64,000 nt of DNA from Taudactylus pleione (GCA_031769625.1 JAUIMM010000200.1:55078001-55142000), one strand, 5' to 3'. Counted from the first letter of the stretch, positions 48,356-60,000 are shown. The notes: generated by a model not told the origin, from the letters alone. Translations and numbers: made by a program.

Positions 48356-48487
48356 ATACAAAAGAATTCCTTCCCGCAGAAAATCTGGCCGCTGATTGGT
48401 GTATTTGAAATATGCACTTCCTTGTGGTCCAATGGCATGGCAGAGTTTCGGCGGCAAGGTTTTCTTTGTCTCTGGTAGCATAAAAGA
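48341..48487. promoter_or_regulatory. Bidirectional promoter at the centre of the palindrome
   Basis: The TATA-like AGCATAAAAGAGCGTCT occurs on the minus strand (48,350 downward) and on the plus strand (48,477-48,493). The spacer between them holds CTGATTGGTG and GGTCCAATGG, CCAAT boxes in opposite orientations. Start sites are inferred about 25-30 bp beyond each TATA-like box. Confidence 0.7.
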
Positions 48488-48880
48488 GCGTCTCAGACTG
48501 CACTAGCTATCCACACTGTGAATCTGCTACTTAACTGTACGGACTTGCTGCTCGGATTGTCTCATCGGCACGTATCAACAGTACGAACCCTTGAGATACT
48601 GTACTACTACCTGCAATGCTGCCTGACTTCTAAGTCGCTGTTGTTGCTGCTCATTACCGTGATCTACCTCTGCAACTCTGCCTGACTTCCGAGTCACCTT
48701 TGTTGCTGTACCGTGAGCTTCTACAGCTGTTTCCTACAGTATCAACTCACTGGTACTGTAAGTACGGTAGTTTGCTATGTTTTTGCAGTTTGCTGTGTTA
48801 GACGCTGATTTGCGTTTCCCGTGACTGACCGGCGCCATCTTGTTTTGCTCGGTGGTCATTTGATTTTTCAGTCGCAATAT
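48473..48880 (+). repeat. Right arm of the central inverted repeat
   Basis: It mirrors 47,925-48,355. It includes the probable first noncoding exon of the plus-strand gene (about 48,510-48,757) and its donor GTAAGT at 48,758-48,763. Confidence 0.88.
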
Positions 48881-50640
48881 TGCTGTGTTTATCGTCCCGC
48901 TGCCTCGGTATGCCCCGTCCTTCACCCATCCCCGTAGAGGCTTACTTGTGAATCCAGTAACTATCACACACACATACCGATCGTTCCTAGCCTCCCGTTG
49001 CCCCTCATAGTTTCCCGTGACTGACCGCCGCCATCTTGTTTTGCTCGGCGGCCATTTGTTTTTTCAGTCGCAATATTGCTGTGTTTATCGTCCCGCTGCC
49101 TCGGTATGCCCCGTCCTTCACCCATCCCCGTAGAGGCTTACTTGTGAATCCAGTAACTATCACACACACATACCGATCATTCCTAGCCTCCCGTTGCCCC
49201 TCATAGTTTCCTGTGACTGACCGCCGCCATCTTGTTTTGCTCGGCGGCCATTTGTTTTTTCAGTCGCAATATTGCTGTGTTTATCGTCCCGCTGCCTCGG
49301 TATGCTCCGTCCTTCACCCATCCCCGTAGAGGCTTACCAGTAACTATCACACACACATACCGATCGTCCCTAGCCTCCCGTTGCCCCTCATAGTTTCCCG
49401 TGACTGACCGCCGCCATCTTGTTTTGCTCGGCGGCCATTTGTTTTTTCAGTCGCAATATTGCTGTGTTTATCGTCCCGCTGCCTCGGTATGCCCCTTCCT
49501 TCACCCATCCCCGTAGAGGCTTACTTGTGAATCCAGTAACTATCACACACACATACCGATCGTTCCTAGCCTCCCGTTGCCCCTCATAGATTCCCGTGAC
49601 TGACCGCCGCCATCTTGTTTTGCTCGGCGGCCATTTGTTTTTCAGTCGCAATATTGCTGTGTTTATCGTCCCGCTGCCTCGGTATGCCCCGTCCTTCACC
49701 CATCCCCGTAGAGGCTTACTTGTGAATCCAGTAACTATCACACACACATACCGATCATTCCTAGCCTCCCGTTGCCCCTCATAGTTTCCCGTGACTGACC
49801 GCCTCCATCTCTTTTTGCTCGGCGGCCATTTGTTTTTTCAGTCGCAATATTGCTGTGTTTATCGTCCCGCTGCCTCGGTATGCCCCGTCCTTCACCCATC
49901 CCCGTAGAGGCTTACTTGTGAATCCAGTAACTATCACACACACATACCGATCGTTCCTGGCCTCCCATTGCCCCTCATAGTTTCCCGTGACTGACCGCCG
50001 CCATCTTGTTTTGCTCGGCGGCCATTTGTTTTTTCAGTCGCAATATTGCTGTGTTTATCGTCCCGCTGCCTCGGTATGCCTCGTCCTTCACCCATCCCCG
50101 TAGAGGCTTACTTGTGTATCACACACACATACCGATCGTTCCTAGCCTCCCGTTGCCCCTCATAGTTTCCCGTGACTGACCGCCGCCATCTTGTTTTGCT
50201 CGGCGGCCATTTGTTTTTTCAGTCGCAATATTGCTGTGTTTATCGTCCCGCTGCCTCGGTATGCCCCGTCCTTCACCCATCCCCGTAGAGGCTTACTTGT
50301 GAATCCAGTAACTATCACACACACATACCGATCGTTCCTGGCCTCCCGTTGCCCCTCATAGTTTCTCGTGACTGACCGCCGCCATCTTGTTTTGCTCGGC
50401 GGTCATTTGTTTTTTCAGTCGCAATACTGCTGTGTTTATCGTCCCGCTGCCTCAGTATGCCTCGTCCTTCACCCATCCCCGTAGAGGCTTACTTGTGAAT
50501 CCAGTAACTATCACACACACATACCGATCGTTCCTAGCCTCCCGTTGCCGCTCATAGTTTCCCGTGACTGACCGCCTCCATCTTGTTTTGCTCGGCGGCC
50601 ATTTGTTTTTTCAGTCGCAATATTGCTGTGTTTAATGTGT
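48815..50640 (+). repeat. Ten-copy tandem repeat (196 bp) with YY1-like motifs in the intron
   Basis: Units start at the GTGACTGACCG occurrences near 48,818, 49,018, 49,214, 49,400, 49,597, 49,790, 49,987, 50,174, 50,370 and 50,566. Most are about 196 bp, and two are near 187 bp through small deletions. Most units contain GCCGCCATCTTGTTTTGCTC followed by GGCGGCCATTTG. GCCGCCATNTTG is the known YY1 consensus. The single-copy counterpart lies in the left arm near 47,930-48,000, so only the right side has expanded. Confidence 0.92.
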
Positions 50641-51045
50641 GTTTGCATTATTGCACCAGTTTGCACATTTAACTTTGAGACTATATCAGTTGAGATATTC
50701 ACACATTTTATTACTGTTGAGCTGACACCTACTGTACCTTACCGTACAGTATATAATTAGGGAGTGTTTTTTATATACCTGTATTTATCATATTTATTAT
50801 CTTGTGCCTCTATACAATCTCACAATAGTGGTTAGTGCTTTAACAGTTTTAGCGCTGTGTAATCTCCTATATTTACCTGTATATACTGTATAACACACGC
50901 ACAGTCTTAGGAGACAGAAAGAGTACTGTAATTGTTTACAGTGTTGTAATGTGAAACATTTACTGTATACAGTACATGTACAGTATTTCCACTATTTTAC
51001 TTAACATTGTATTTAGTGTCTTTATACTGTACTTGTGTATTTCAG
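50641..51045 (+). other. Last part of the intron, ending in a splice acceptor
   Basis: This is AT-rich DNA with several TACTGTA sites. It ends TTGTGTATTTCAG at 51,045, a good acceptor for the coding exon. Confidence 0.65.
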
Positions 51046-51064
51046 AGTGCACCGAAATGTCAAC

Positions 51065-52301
51065 ATGGTGAAGAGCAAAGGTTTTTACAACGGAAATGAA
51101 TCTTGCCCACTTCCACTGACCAAAAGGCTGAGTGCACTAGTCCCACAATGGTCTACAAGCAAACCTTCCAAGAAGAAAACAGGTAAGGAAAATTTACAGG
51201 TACCTCTTCTAGTCAAGGCAAGGAAGAATGCAAAGGTGAAGAACAACACTTTGCAAGTGGACATCGGAGAAAATGGACCAGGGAACGTGGAGCAACCCAT
51301 GAACGTCCCAAACCAGGAGGAAACACCAGTCATTTATGGGCCAGAAGAATTGGACACCTTTGAGCCTCTTGTTGAAGATGTATCCTGCTCACCAACTCGG
51401 CGAAAATTGTCATTCCAAGAAGATAACGCATGCACATGTAGCTGTGCCAGGATGGTGAGAGACCTCGTCGGAAAAGTTGTTCAACTGGAAGCGAAAATTG
51501 ACAACTTGAAAGAAGAGCTGAAGGAAGGGCTGAAGGACACCATTGCAGAAGCAATGAAAGAAGCAATCTGGCACAGTAAAGAAGAATGTCAAGAGGCCGC
51601 TGCCCAGAGTACCAGGAAGAGACATGACAAGGCAATCCAGTATGAAATGGTCACACCGGATGAATTTGAGCCTGAGGAGAATGACGATGATTTCAACTTG
51701 GAGACTGACCCATCCTTCCACTTGCTACATATGGACAATACAGTGGCATCAGAGCACTTGGACATGACACCAGTGCCATCATGCAGCCTGCCTCAGTGGG
51801 AGAGTACACCAGTGGCATCACATCACCTGCCTGAACGGTCAGTTGAAGAATCAAGGATCAACAATGCAAGCATGCCTGTACTTTCACCAGGAACGCCTGT
51901 CATGTCGAGCACGCCAGCACCACTGACTGTATTTGGAACACCCTTACCGGATATACCACTGGCTGTGATCAACGTTGACAAGGACAATGAAATTTACAGA
52001 GCTGTGAATTGTGAGATGCATCGATATGCACAAGCAATATTTCAGGAACACCGTGCCGTACGACCTGTATTGCAATTGGACGAAGCGGGTGAACTTTGAT
52101 GGAAGTCGGAAGAAAGTGCCAATCCCCAACAATTTAAGAGAAGATATCCTCTCAAGATGCCGGACAAGATTCAGGATTGGCAAGGAAGAACTTACCCGGA
52201 TAAAGGACACGCTGAATGGGGTGCTGCGCATGCCAAAGAAACATGCATGGAGGACAGTCACGCATACAAGTACAGATCTGCAATCAACAAACACGACTTG
52301 A
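51065..52301 (+). CDS. Coiled-coil, BEN-like protein of the two-gene transposon, one frameshift
   Basis: I chose the ATG at 51,065 (AACATGG) because it follows the acceptor at 51,045. The first frame runs to 52,099. The N-terminal third is basic and low in complexity (SKPSKKKTGK). A helical coiled-coil stretch with heptad-like spacing follows (VGKVVQLEAKIDNLKEELKE, about residues 140-160), then an acidic and proline-rich middle. The C-terminal domain is in a second frame: YDLYCNWTKRVNFDGS, KKVPIPNNLREDILSRCRTR and LNGVLRMPKKHAW, ending at 52,301. Its basic and hydrophobic pattern resembles a BEN domain, a fold in DNA-binding and chromatin-repressor proteins. The frames join near 52,043, where one extra base would account for the shift. 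With that base ignored the product would have about 411 residues. The BEN call is moderate; the role (DNA binding or helper for transposition) is inference. Confidence 0.72.
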
Positions 52302-52369
52302 AGGGACTTGTCAGAAGACAGGAAGACCCGGCGCCGTCGCTGTCCACGACGTGGCAGCGGCAGAAGAAA

Positions 52370-52662
52370 GATGCTGAGGACAGGAGAGGACTAAAGGGGT
52401 GGAAAGCAAAAGAGCTAAAGAAGTTCCCCCCCTCAAAGCCTCTTCCACCATAACAGATAGGCCCTATGTGAGGCCAACGGAACATTAAACCAACCTACAG
52501 TAGACCAACAGGTCTGAAGAGAGGAAGACCCATGTGAAGAGAAAAGCAGAGGACAGGAGAGGACTAAAGGGGTGGAAAGCAAAAGAGCTAAAGAAGTTCC
52601 ACCCCTCAAAGCCTCTTCCACCATAACAGGTACCGGTAGGCCCTCTGTGAGGCCAACTGTAC
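52370..52662 (+). repeat. Tandem duplication in the 3' part of the BEN-like gene
   Basis: GAGGACAGGAGAGGACTAAA through CCTCTTCCACCATAACAG occurs at 52,376-52,456 and again at 52,548-52,628. A third, shorter echo is at 53,198-53,240 (GAGGACTACAGGGGTGGAAA). Confidence 0.88.
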
Positions 52663-52929
52663 TGTACATTAATTTATATTGTAGTTTGTTAGGCTGGTGA
52701 GATACAGTAGGGCTGATATTAATGTTACAGTAGATCAGTGTGACACTATTAGAGCAGGAAAGGGCCTTGCATGGCATATTCTCTTTCCTACAGGGACCTC
52801 TGTGTGGGATTGAGCGGGACAAAGAACAAGAGTATCTCCGCTGAGTACTGTATGTACCGTACCATACCTGTGTGTCTGTCTTTTACTGTCTGTTTGTCTC
52901 TGCCTATCCTCCTTTCTTCAGGGCGTACA

Positions 52930-53305
52930 GTGGACCTTGCACTCTGATACAAGGTAGAGTCTGCACCTGGTATAGGTGAAACTCTGCATCTGAGGCCAAA
53001 AGTGTCAGTGATGATTTTAACTTAAAAGCCAACTCTTTTTGTGTATTCATCGGTCCAGTAGGGCGTATCGGTCGGCATTGAGTAAGGACTGTTCTCACGT
53101 CATCTCTTTCCTCCTAGGTACTGTACAGTAGTCGTGTCCGTGTCCAGCTTGGAACTCCAGGACATGCCAGCGGAAGAAGAAAGAAGCGTGTGACAGTAGA
53201 GGACTACAGGGGTGGAAAGCTAAAGAAGTCCCCCCCCTCTGTAAAGCATGTTACTGTAGGTTAAATAAAAATTGCCATTAATTTATACAATTGGTGTTTG
53301 TACTG
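52930..53305. repeat. Right terminal inverted repeat with poly(A) signal
   Basis: It is inverse to 45,582-45,800. AATAAA at 53,264-53,269 on the plus strand could end the BEN-like transcript. About 170 bp (53,046-53,215) are absent from the left copy. Confidence 0.85.
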
Positions 53306-53455
53306 TATGTAATTCAGTCTTTAAGTGCGCCTGAGACCCAACACGTGCATCTGTAATTAAAAAGGTACAAAAAGTCAATAACACACAGATGCAGAGGTGT
53401 ATCGTCCTATTTGCCAGGATTTCACTCACCAGGGGCGCGCAAAAACACGTGATTG

Positions 53456-53690
53456 GCTAAAAAAAGTTTACTGTTGTCGTGTATTTATTAAGTTAAAGCT
53501 TAGACAGAGATAAAATTGTAGATACAGTAAATAGCACCAAACAATCAGATCCTAACTGTCACTGTACAGGCTGTGTTTGAAAAATGACAGTTACAGTAGT
53601 AGCTAATTGGTTGGTGCTACTGTATTTACAGTTTCTCCAATTTTATCTCTCTCCAAGCTTTATGAAATCACCCCTTAAGAGTGGTGTGCA
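53456..53690. repeat. Foldback MITE carrying TACAGTA insertions
   Basis: AAGCTTAGACAGAGATAAAA and TTTTATCTCTCTCCAAGCTT form the arms. TACAGTA or TACTGTA interrupts the family sequence at several sites (near 53,522, 53,594 and 53,620). A minus-strand AATAAA at 53,484-53,489 could serve the exon-array gene. Confidence 0.75.
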
Positions 53691-54035
53691 ATTAATAAAA
53701 GTACAGAATGGGTGACTTACTGTACTGTACTGAATATTCTTACCTTTTAGTTGCTACCGTATCAATAAATTTAAATACAGTATACTGTACTTTATCCACA
53801 GAACCAAGTAAAGACAGAAAACATTGTACTGAATAAAAGAAAATAAACAAAAATAAAGTGAACAAAAAATGTAAAAATAAATCCACCAGGTGGTGGGCCA
53901 TCTGGCGATATAATGCCAAAAACAGAATTATTTGTTCTGTAGGGAGAAAAAAAAGGGTACAGTATTACAACACTAATATACAGTACAATATTGTACAATC
54001 TTGACACTACAGTAAATACTGTACTCTACCTCGAG

Positions 54036-54088
54036 TCAGGCGTGGTCCCTGCCTCCCTTGGGGTCCCTGCCTCCCTTGTGGTCCCTGA
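54036..54088 (-). CDS. Terminal coding exon of the exon-array gene
   Basis: After the acceptor AGTCTTCAG the exon completes a codon with TC and reads RDHKGGRDPKGGRDHA, then TGA at 54,038-54,036. It contains a short internal tandem repeat (GGGACC..AAGGGAGGCA). The basic, glycine-rich tail is unlike the Pro/Thr repeats. Confidence 0.6.
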
Positions 54089-57000
54089 CTGAAGACTGTA
54101 TTGGAAAAAAATATATTCACATTAATAGTGCTGTATTTACTGTACAGTCTAAACATTGCTACACCAAAGGTCATTATACTGACTGAAGCTTCAGGCTGGC
54201 AGATAGAGGGATACTTTAGGTGCAGTGTAGATACAGTACAGTAATGATTGATGACCCTGCACTGAACAAATGCTTGTTCAGAGTAGGCTCATCACTTACT
54301 GTACTGACAAACGACTGCATGATTACAATGTCGTAATCATGCAGTGGTTGTCATACCGGTATTTTTAAGTGGATGGGCACCTTTTAGAGTGATGTCCTTT
54401 ATAAAAAAAAAAAAACACAAAGTGTGGAAGGAGAAGAGGTTGGAGATGCGACTTTGTAGTACAGAAGAGAGAGAGAGAAGCTGTGAAAACAAAAAAAGGA
54501 TAGAGAGAGACAGTACAGAAGAAGACAATGTACAGTTGTGTAGGGTACAGTACTTACACGGCCTGTGAGGCCTGCTTCGCCCCGCTTCTGGCAACTGGCC
54601 GGTGGGGCGTTGTGGATGTGGCCTTCCACGTTCACGCACTGTGGGAAAAAAAAAAATATTCCAGTTACACAAGTAGAGAAACAATTAGTGTGTAAGGAGA
54701 AGAGGTTGGACATGGGTCTTTGGAGTACAGGACGAAGAGAGAGGCAGTGTAAAAAGGAGAGCACAATGTACAGTAGTGCACGGTACTTACTCAGGGCGGC
54801 AAGTCGCATTCTAAATGAGGCAAATGAAACGCCCCTGGAGGGTAGTGGTGCTGCTGTTGCTGCCGCGGTTGGTGGTGGTGGTGGTAGGACTGTGGACAAA
54901 GAACAGTTTCCATCAAAACCATTTGGAAACAAATAGACTGTGTAATGGTGCGTACACACTACACGATATGCTCCCTGAGTCGTCCACTTTATCGCCTAGA
55001 GTGTACGCACCAAAAATCTTGAACAGAGCCTCTATAACAACAAAAAACAAACACAGACAGAGGGAGAAAAAGAGAGAGGGAGGGGGAGAGGAAGAGAGAA
55101 AGAGAGAGAGAGAGAGACTGACAAGGGTAAAAAAGGAGAGCGATACAGTGCTGTAGAAAACAATGTGGTGTACTTTACTTACGCGGCACGGAGATGCCAG
55201 TGGGGGGTGGTGGTGTTGTAGCCGCCGAAGGTGTTAGGACTGTGGACAAAGAACAGTTTCCATCAAAACCATTTGGAAACAAATAAACTGTGTAATGGTG
55301 CGTACACACTACACGATATGCTCCCTGAGTCATCCACTTTATCGCCTAGTGTGTACGCACCATAAATCTTGAACAGAGCCTCTATAACAACAACAAAAAA
55401 AACACAGACAGAGGGAGAAAAAGAGAGAGGGAGGGGGAGAGGAAGAGAGAAAGAGAGAGAGAGACTGACAAGGGTAAAAAAGGAGAGCGATACAGTGCTG
55501 TAGAAAACAATGTGGTGTACTTTACTTACGCGGCACGGACATGCCAGTGGGGGGTGGTGGTGTTGTAGCCGCCGAAGGTGTTAGGACTGTGGACAAAGAA
55601 CAGTTTCCATCAAAACCATTTGGAAACAAATAAACTGTGTAATGGTGCGTACACACTACACGATATGCTCCCTGAGTCGTCCACTTTATCGCCTAGTGTG
55701 TACGCACCATAAATCTTGAACAGAGCCTCTATAACAACAAAAAACAAACACAGACAGAGGGAGAAAAAGAGAGATGGAGGGGGAGAGGAAGAGAGAAAGA
55801 GAGAGAGAGAGACTGACAAGGTTAAAAAAGGAGAGCGATACAGTGCTGTAGAAAACAATGTGGTGTACTTTACTTACGCGGCACGGAGATGCCAGTGGGG
55901 GGTGGTGGTGTTGTAGCCGCCGAAGGTGTTAGGACTGTGGACAAAGAACAGTTTCCATCAAAACCATTTGGAAACAAATAAACTGTGTAATGGTGCGTAC
56001 ACACTACACGATATGCTCCCTGAGTCGTCCACTTTATCGCCTAGTGTGTACGCACCATAAATCTTGAACAGAGCCTCTATAACAACAAAAAACAAACACA
56101 GACAGAGGGAGAAAAAGAGAGAGGGAGGGGGAGAGGAAGAGAGAAAGAGAGAGAGAGACTGACAAGGGTAAAAAAGGAGAGCGATACAGTGCTGTAGAAA
56201 ACAATGTGGTGTACTTGACTTACACAGCACGGAGATGCCAGTGGGGGGTGGTGGTGTTGTAGCCGCCGAAGGTGTTAGGACTGTGGACAAAGAACAGTTT
56301 CCATCAAAACCATTTGGAAACAAATAAACTGTGTAATGGTGCGTACACACTACACGATATGCTCCCTGAGTCATCCACTTTATCGCCTAGTGTGTACGCA
56401 CCATAAATCTTGAACAGAGCCTCTATAATAACAAAAAACAAACACAGACAGAGGGAGAAAAAGAGAGAGGGAGGGGGAGAGGAAGAGAGAAAGAGAGAGA
56501 GAGACTGACAAGGGTAAAAAAGGAGAGCGATACAGTGCTGTAGAAAACAATGTGGTGTACTTTACTTACGCAGCACGGAGATGCCAGTGGGGGGTGGTGG
56601 TGTTGTAGCCGCCGAAGGTGTAAGGACTGTGGACAAAGAACAGTTTCCATCAAAACCATTTGGAAACAAATAAACTGTGTAATGGTGCGTACACACTACA
56701 CGATATGCTCCCTGAGTCGTCCACTTTATCGCCTAGTGTGTACGCACCATAAATCTTGAACAGAGCCTCTATAACAACAAAAAACAAACACAGACAGAGG
56801 GAGAAAAAGAGAGAGGGAGGGGGAGAGGAAGAGAGAAAGAGAGAGAGAGACTGACAAGGGTAAAAAAGGAGAGCGATACAGTGCTGTAGAAAACAATGTG
56901 GTGTACTTTACTTACGCGGCACGGAGATGCCAGTGGGGGGTGGTGGTGTTGTAGCCACCGAAGGTGTTAGGACTGTGGACAAAGAACAGTTTCCATCAAA

Positions 57001-60000
57001 ACCATTTGGAAACAAATAAACTGTGTAATGGTGCGTACACACTACACGATATGCTCCCTGAGTCGTCCACTTTATCGCCTAGTGTGTACGCACCATAAAT
57101 CTTGAACAGAGCCTCTATAACAACAAAAAACAAACACAGACAGAGTGAGAAAAAGAGAGAGGGAGGGGGAGAGGAAGAGAGAAAGAGAGAGAGAGAGAGA
57201 CTGACAAGGGTAAAAAAGGAGAGTGATACAGTGCTGTAGAAAACAATGTGGTGTACTTTACTTACGCGGCACGGAGATGCCAGTGGGGGGTGGTGGTGTT
57301 GTAGCCGCCGAAGGTGTTAGGACTGTGGACAAAGAACAGTTTCCATCAAAACCATTTGGAAACAAATAAACTGTGTAATGGTGCGTACACACTACACGAT
57401 ATGCTCCCTGAGTCATCCACTTTATCGCCTAGTGTGTACGCACCATAAATCTTGAACAGAGCCTCTATAATAACAAAAAACAAACACAGACAGAGGGAGA
57501 AAAAGAGAGAGGGAGGGGGAGAGGAAGAGAGAAAGAGAGAGAGAGACTGACAAGGGTAAAAAAGGAGAGCGATACAGTGCTGTAGAAAACAATGTGGTGT
57601 ACTTTACTTACGCAGCACGGAGATGCCAGTGGGGGGTGGTGGTGTTGTAGCCGCCGAAGGTGTAAGGACTGTGGACAAAGAACAGTTTCCATCAAAACCA
57701 TTTGGAAACAAATAAACTGTGTAATGGTGCGTACACACTACACGATATGCTCCCTGAGTCGTCCACTTTATCGCCTAGTGTGTACGCACCATAAATCTTG
57801 AACAGAGCCTCTATAACAACAAAAAACAAACACATACAGAGGGAGAAAAAGAGAGAGGGAGGGGGAGAGGAAGAGAGAAAGAGAGAGAGAGACTGACAAG
57901 GGTAAAAAAGGAGAGCGATACAGTGCTGTAGAAAACAATGTGGTGTACTTTACTTACGTGGCACGGAGATGCCAGTGGGGGGTGGTGGTGTTGTAGCCAC
58001 CAAAGGTGTTAGGACTGTGGACAAAGAACAGTTTTATCAAAACCATTTGGAAACAAATAAACTGTGTAATGGTGCGTACACACTACACGATATGCTCACT
58101 GAGTCGTCCACTTTATCGCCTAGTGTGTACGCACCATAAATCTTGAACAGAGCCTCTATAACAACAAAAAACAAACACAGACAGAGGGAGAAAAAGAGAG
58201 AGGGAGGGGGAGAGGAAGAGAGAAAGAGAGAGAGAGAGAGACTGACAAGGGTAAAAAAGGAGAGCGATACAGTGCTGTAGAAAACAATGTGGTGTACTTT
58301 ACTTGCGCCGCACGGAGATGCCAGTGGGGGGTGGTGGTGTTGTAGCCGCCGAAGGTGTTAGGACTGTGGACAAAGAACAGTTTCCATCAAAACCATTTGG
58401 AAACAAATAAACTGTGTAATGGTGTGTACACACTACACGATATGCTCCCTGAGTCGTCCACTTTATCGCCTAGTGTGTACGCACCATAAATCTTGAACAG
58501 AGCCTCTATAACAACAAAAAACAAACACAGACAGAGGGAGAAAAAGAGAGAGGGAGGGGGAGAGGAAGAGAGAAAGAGAGAGAGAGACTGACAAGGGTAA
58601 AAAAGGAGAGCGATACAGTGCTGTAGAAAACAATGTGGTGTACTTGACTTACGCGGCACGGAGATGCCAGTGGGGGGTGGTGGTGTTGTAGCCGCCGAAG
58701 GTGTTAGGACTGTGGACAAAGAACAGTTTCCATCAAAACCATTTGGAAACAAATAAACTGTGTAATGGTGCGTACACACTACACGATATGCTCCCTGAGT
58801 CATCCACTTTATCGCCTAGTGTGTATGCACCATAAATCTTGAACAGAGCCTCTATAATAACAAAAAACAAACACAGACAGAGGGAGAAAAAGAGAGAGGG
58901 AGGGGGAGAGGAAGAGAGAAAGAGAGAGAGAGAGACTGACAAGGGTAAAAAAGGAGAGCGATACAGTGCTGTAGAAAACAATGTGGTGTACTTTACTTAC
59001 GCAGCACGGAGATGCCAGTGGGGGGTGGTGGTGTTGTAGCCGCCGAAGGTGTAAGGACTGTGGACAAAGAACAGTTTCCATCAAAACCATTTGGAAACAA
59101 ATAAACTGTGTAATGGTGCGTACACACTACACGATATGCTCCCTGAGTCGTCCACTTTATCGCCTAGTGTGTACGCACCATAAATCTTGAACAGAGCCTC
59201 TATAACAACAAAAAACAAACACAGACAGAGGGAGAAAAAGAGAGAGGGAGGGGGAGAGGAAGAGAGAAAGAGAGAGAGAGACTGACAAGGGTAAAAAAGG
59301 AGAGCGATACAGTGCTGTAGAAAACAATGTGGTGTACTTTACTTACGCGGCACGGAGATGCCAGTGGGGGGTGGTGGTGTTGTAGCCACCGAAGGTGTTA
59401 GGACTGTGGACAAAGAACAGTTTTATCAAAACCATTTGGAAACAAATAAACTGTGTAATGGTGCGTACACACTACACGATATGCTCCCTGAGTCGTCCAC
59501 TTTATCGCCTAGTGTGTACGCACCATAAATCTTGAACAGAGCCTCTATAACAACAAAAAACAAACACAGACAGAGTGAGAAAAAGAGAGAGGGAGGGGGA
59601 GAGGAAGAGAGAAAGAGAGAGAGAGAGAGACTGACAAGGGTAAAAAAGGAGAGCGATACAGTGCTGTAGAAAACAATGTGGTGTACTTGACTTACGCGGC
59701 ACGGAGATGCCAGTGGGGGGTGGTGGTGTTGTAGCCGCCGAAGGTGTTAGGACTGTGGACAAAGAACAGTTTCCATCAAAACCATTTGGAAACAAATAAA
59801 CTGTGTAATGGTGCGTACACACTACACGATATGCTCCCTGAGTCATCCACTTTATCGCCTAGTGTGTACGCACCATAAATCTTGAACAGAGCCTCTATAA
59901 TAACAAAAAACAAACACAGACAGAGGGAGAAAAAGAGAGAGGGAGGGGGAGAGGAAGAGAGAAAGAGAGAGAGAGACTGACAAGGGTAAAAAAGGAGAGC

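Larger units (their letters stand above)
45582..53305. mobile_element. Two-gene Tc1-like transposon, 7.7 kb
   Basis: The left end CAGTACAAACACCAATTG and right end CAATTGGTGTTTGTACTG are inverse. TA flanks both sides (45,580-45,581 and 53,306-53,307), and similarity stops exactly there. The terminal repeat is near-identical for about 87 bp, and a second inverse block follows (45,684-45,800 against 52,930-53,045). Two spliced genes diverge from a central palindrome (47,925-48,880): a transposase on the minus strand and a BEN-like protein on the plus strand. Each gene runs into an AATAAA inside a terminal repeat. TA targeting and the transposase type place it in the IS630/Tc1/mariner group. I know of no described Tc1-type element with this second gene, but I cannot search. 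Both genes carry lesions, so this copy is probably not autonomous. Confidence 0.85.

Noticed and set aside
49388..49747. 119-codon minus-strand frame with two repeats of VIVTGFTSKPLRGW
   Set aside because: It is a reading of the intronic tandem repeat. Unit lengths of 196 and 187 are not multiples of three, so the frame is not kept along the array.
48815..50640. CRISPR-like array
   Set aside because: The repeats are adjacent with no unique spacers, the unit is far too long, and the setting is eukaryotic. The same applies to 54,895-64,000.
54399..54959. 186-codon minus-strand frame read as one uninterrupted gene, and similar 78-138 codon frames in the array
   Set aside because: They read through introns, GA tracts and hairpins. 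The spliced reading, with consensus donors and acceptors, explains the same sequence better.
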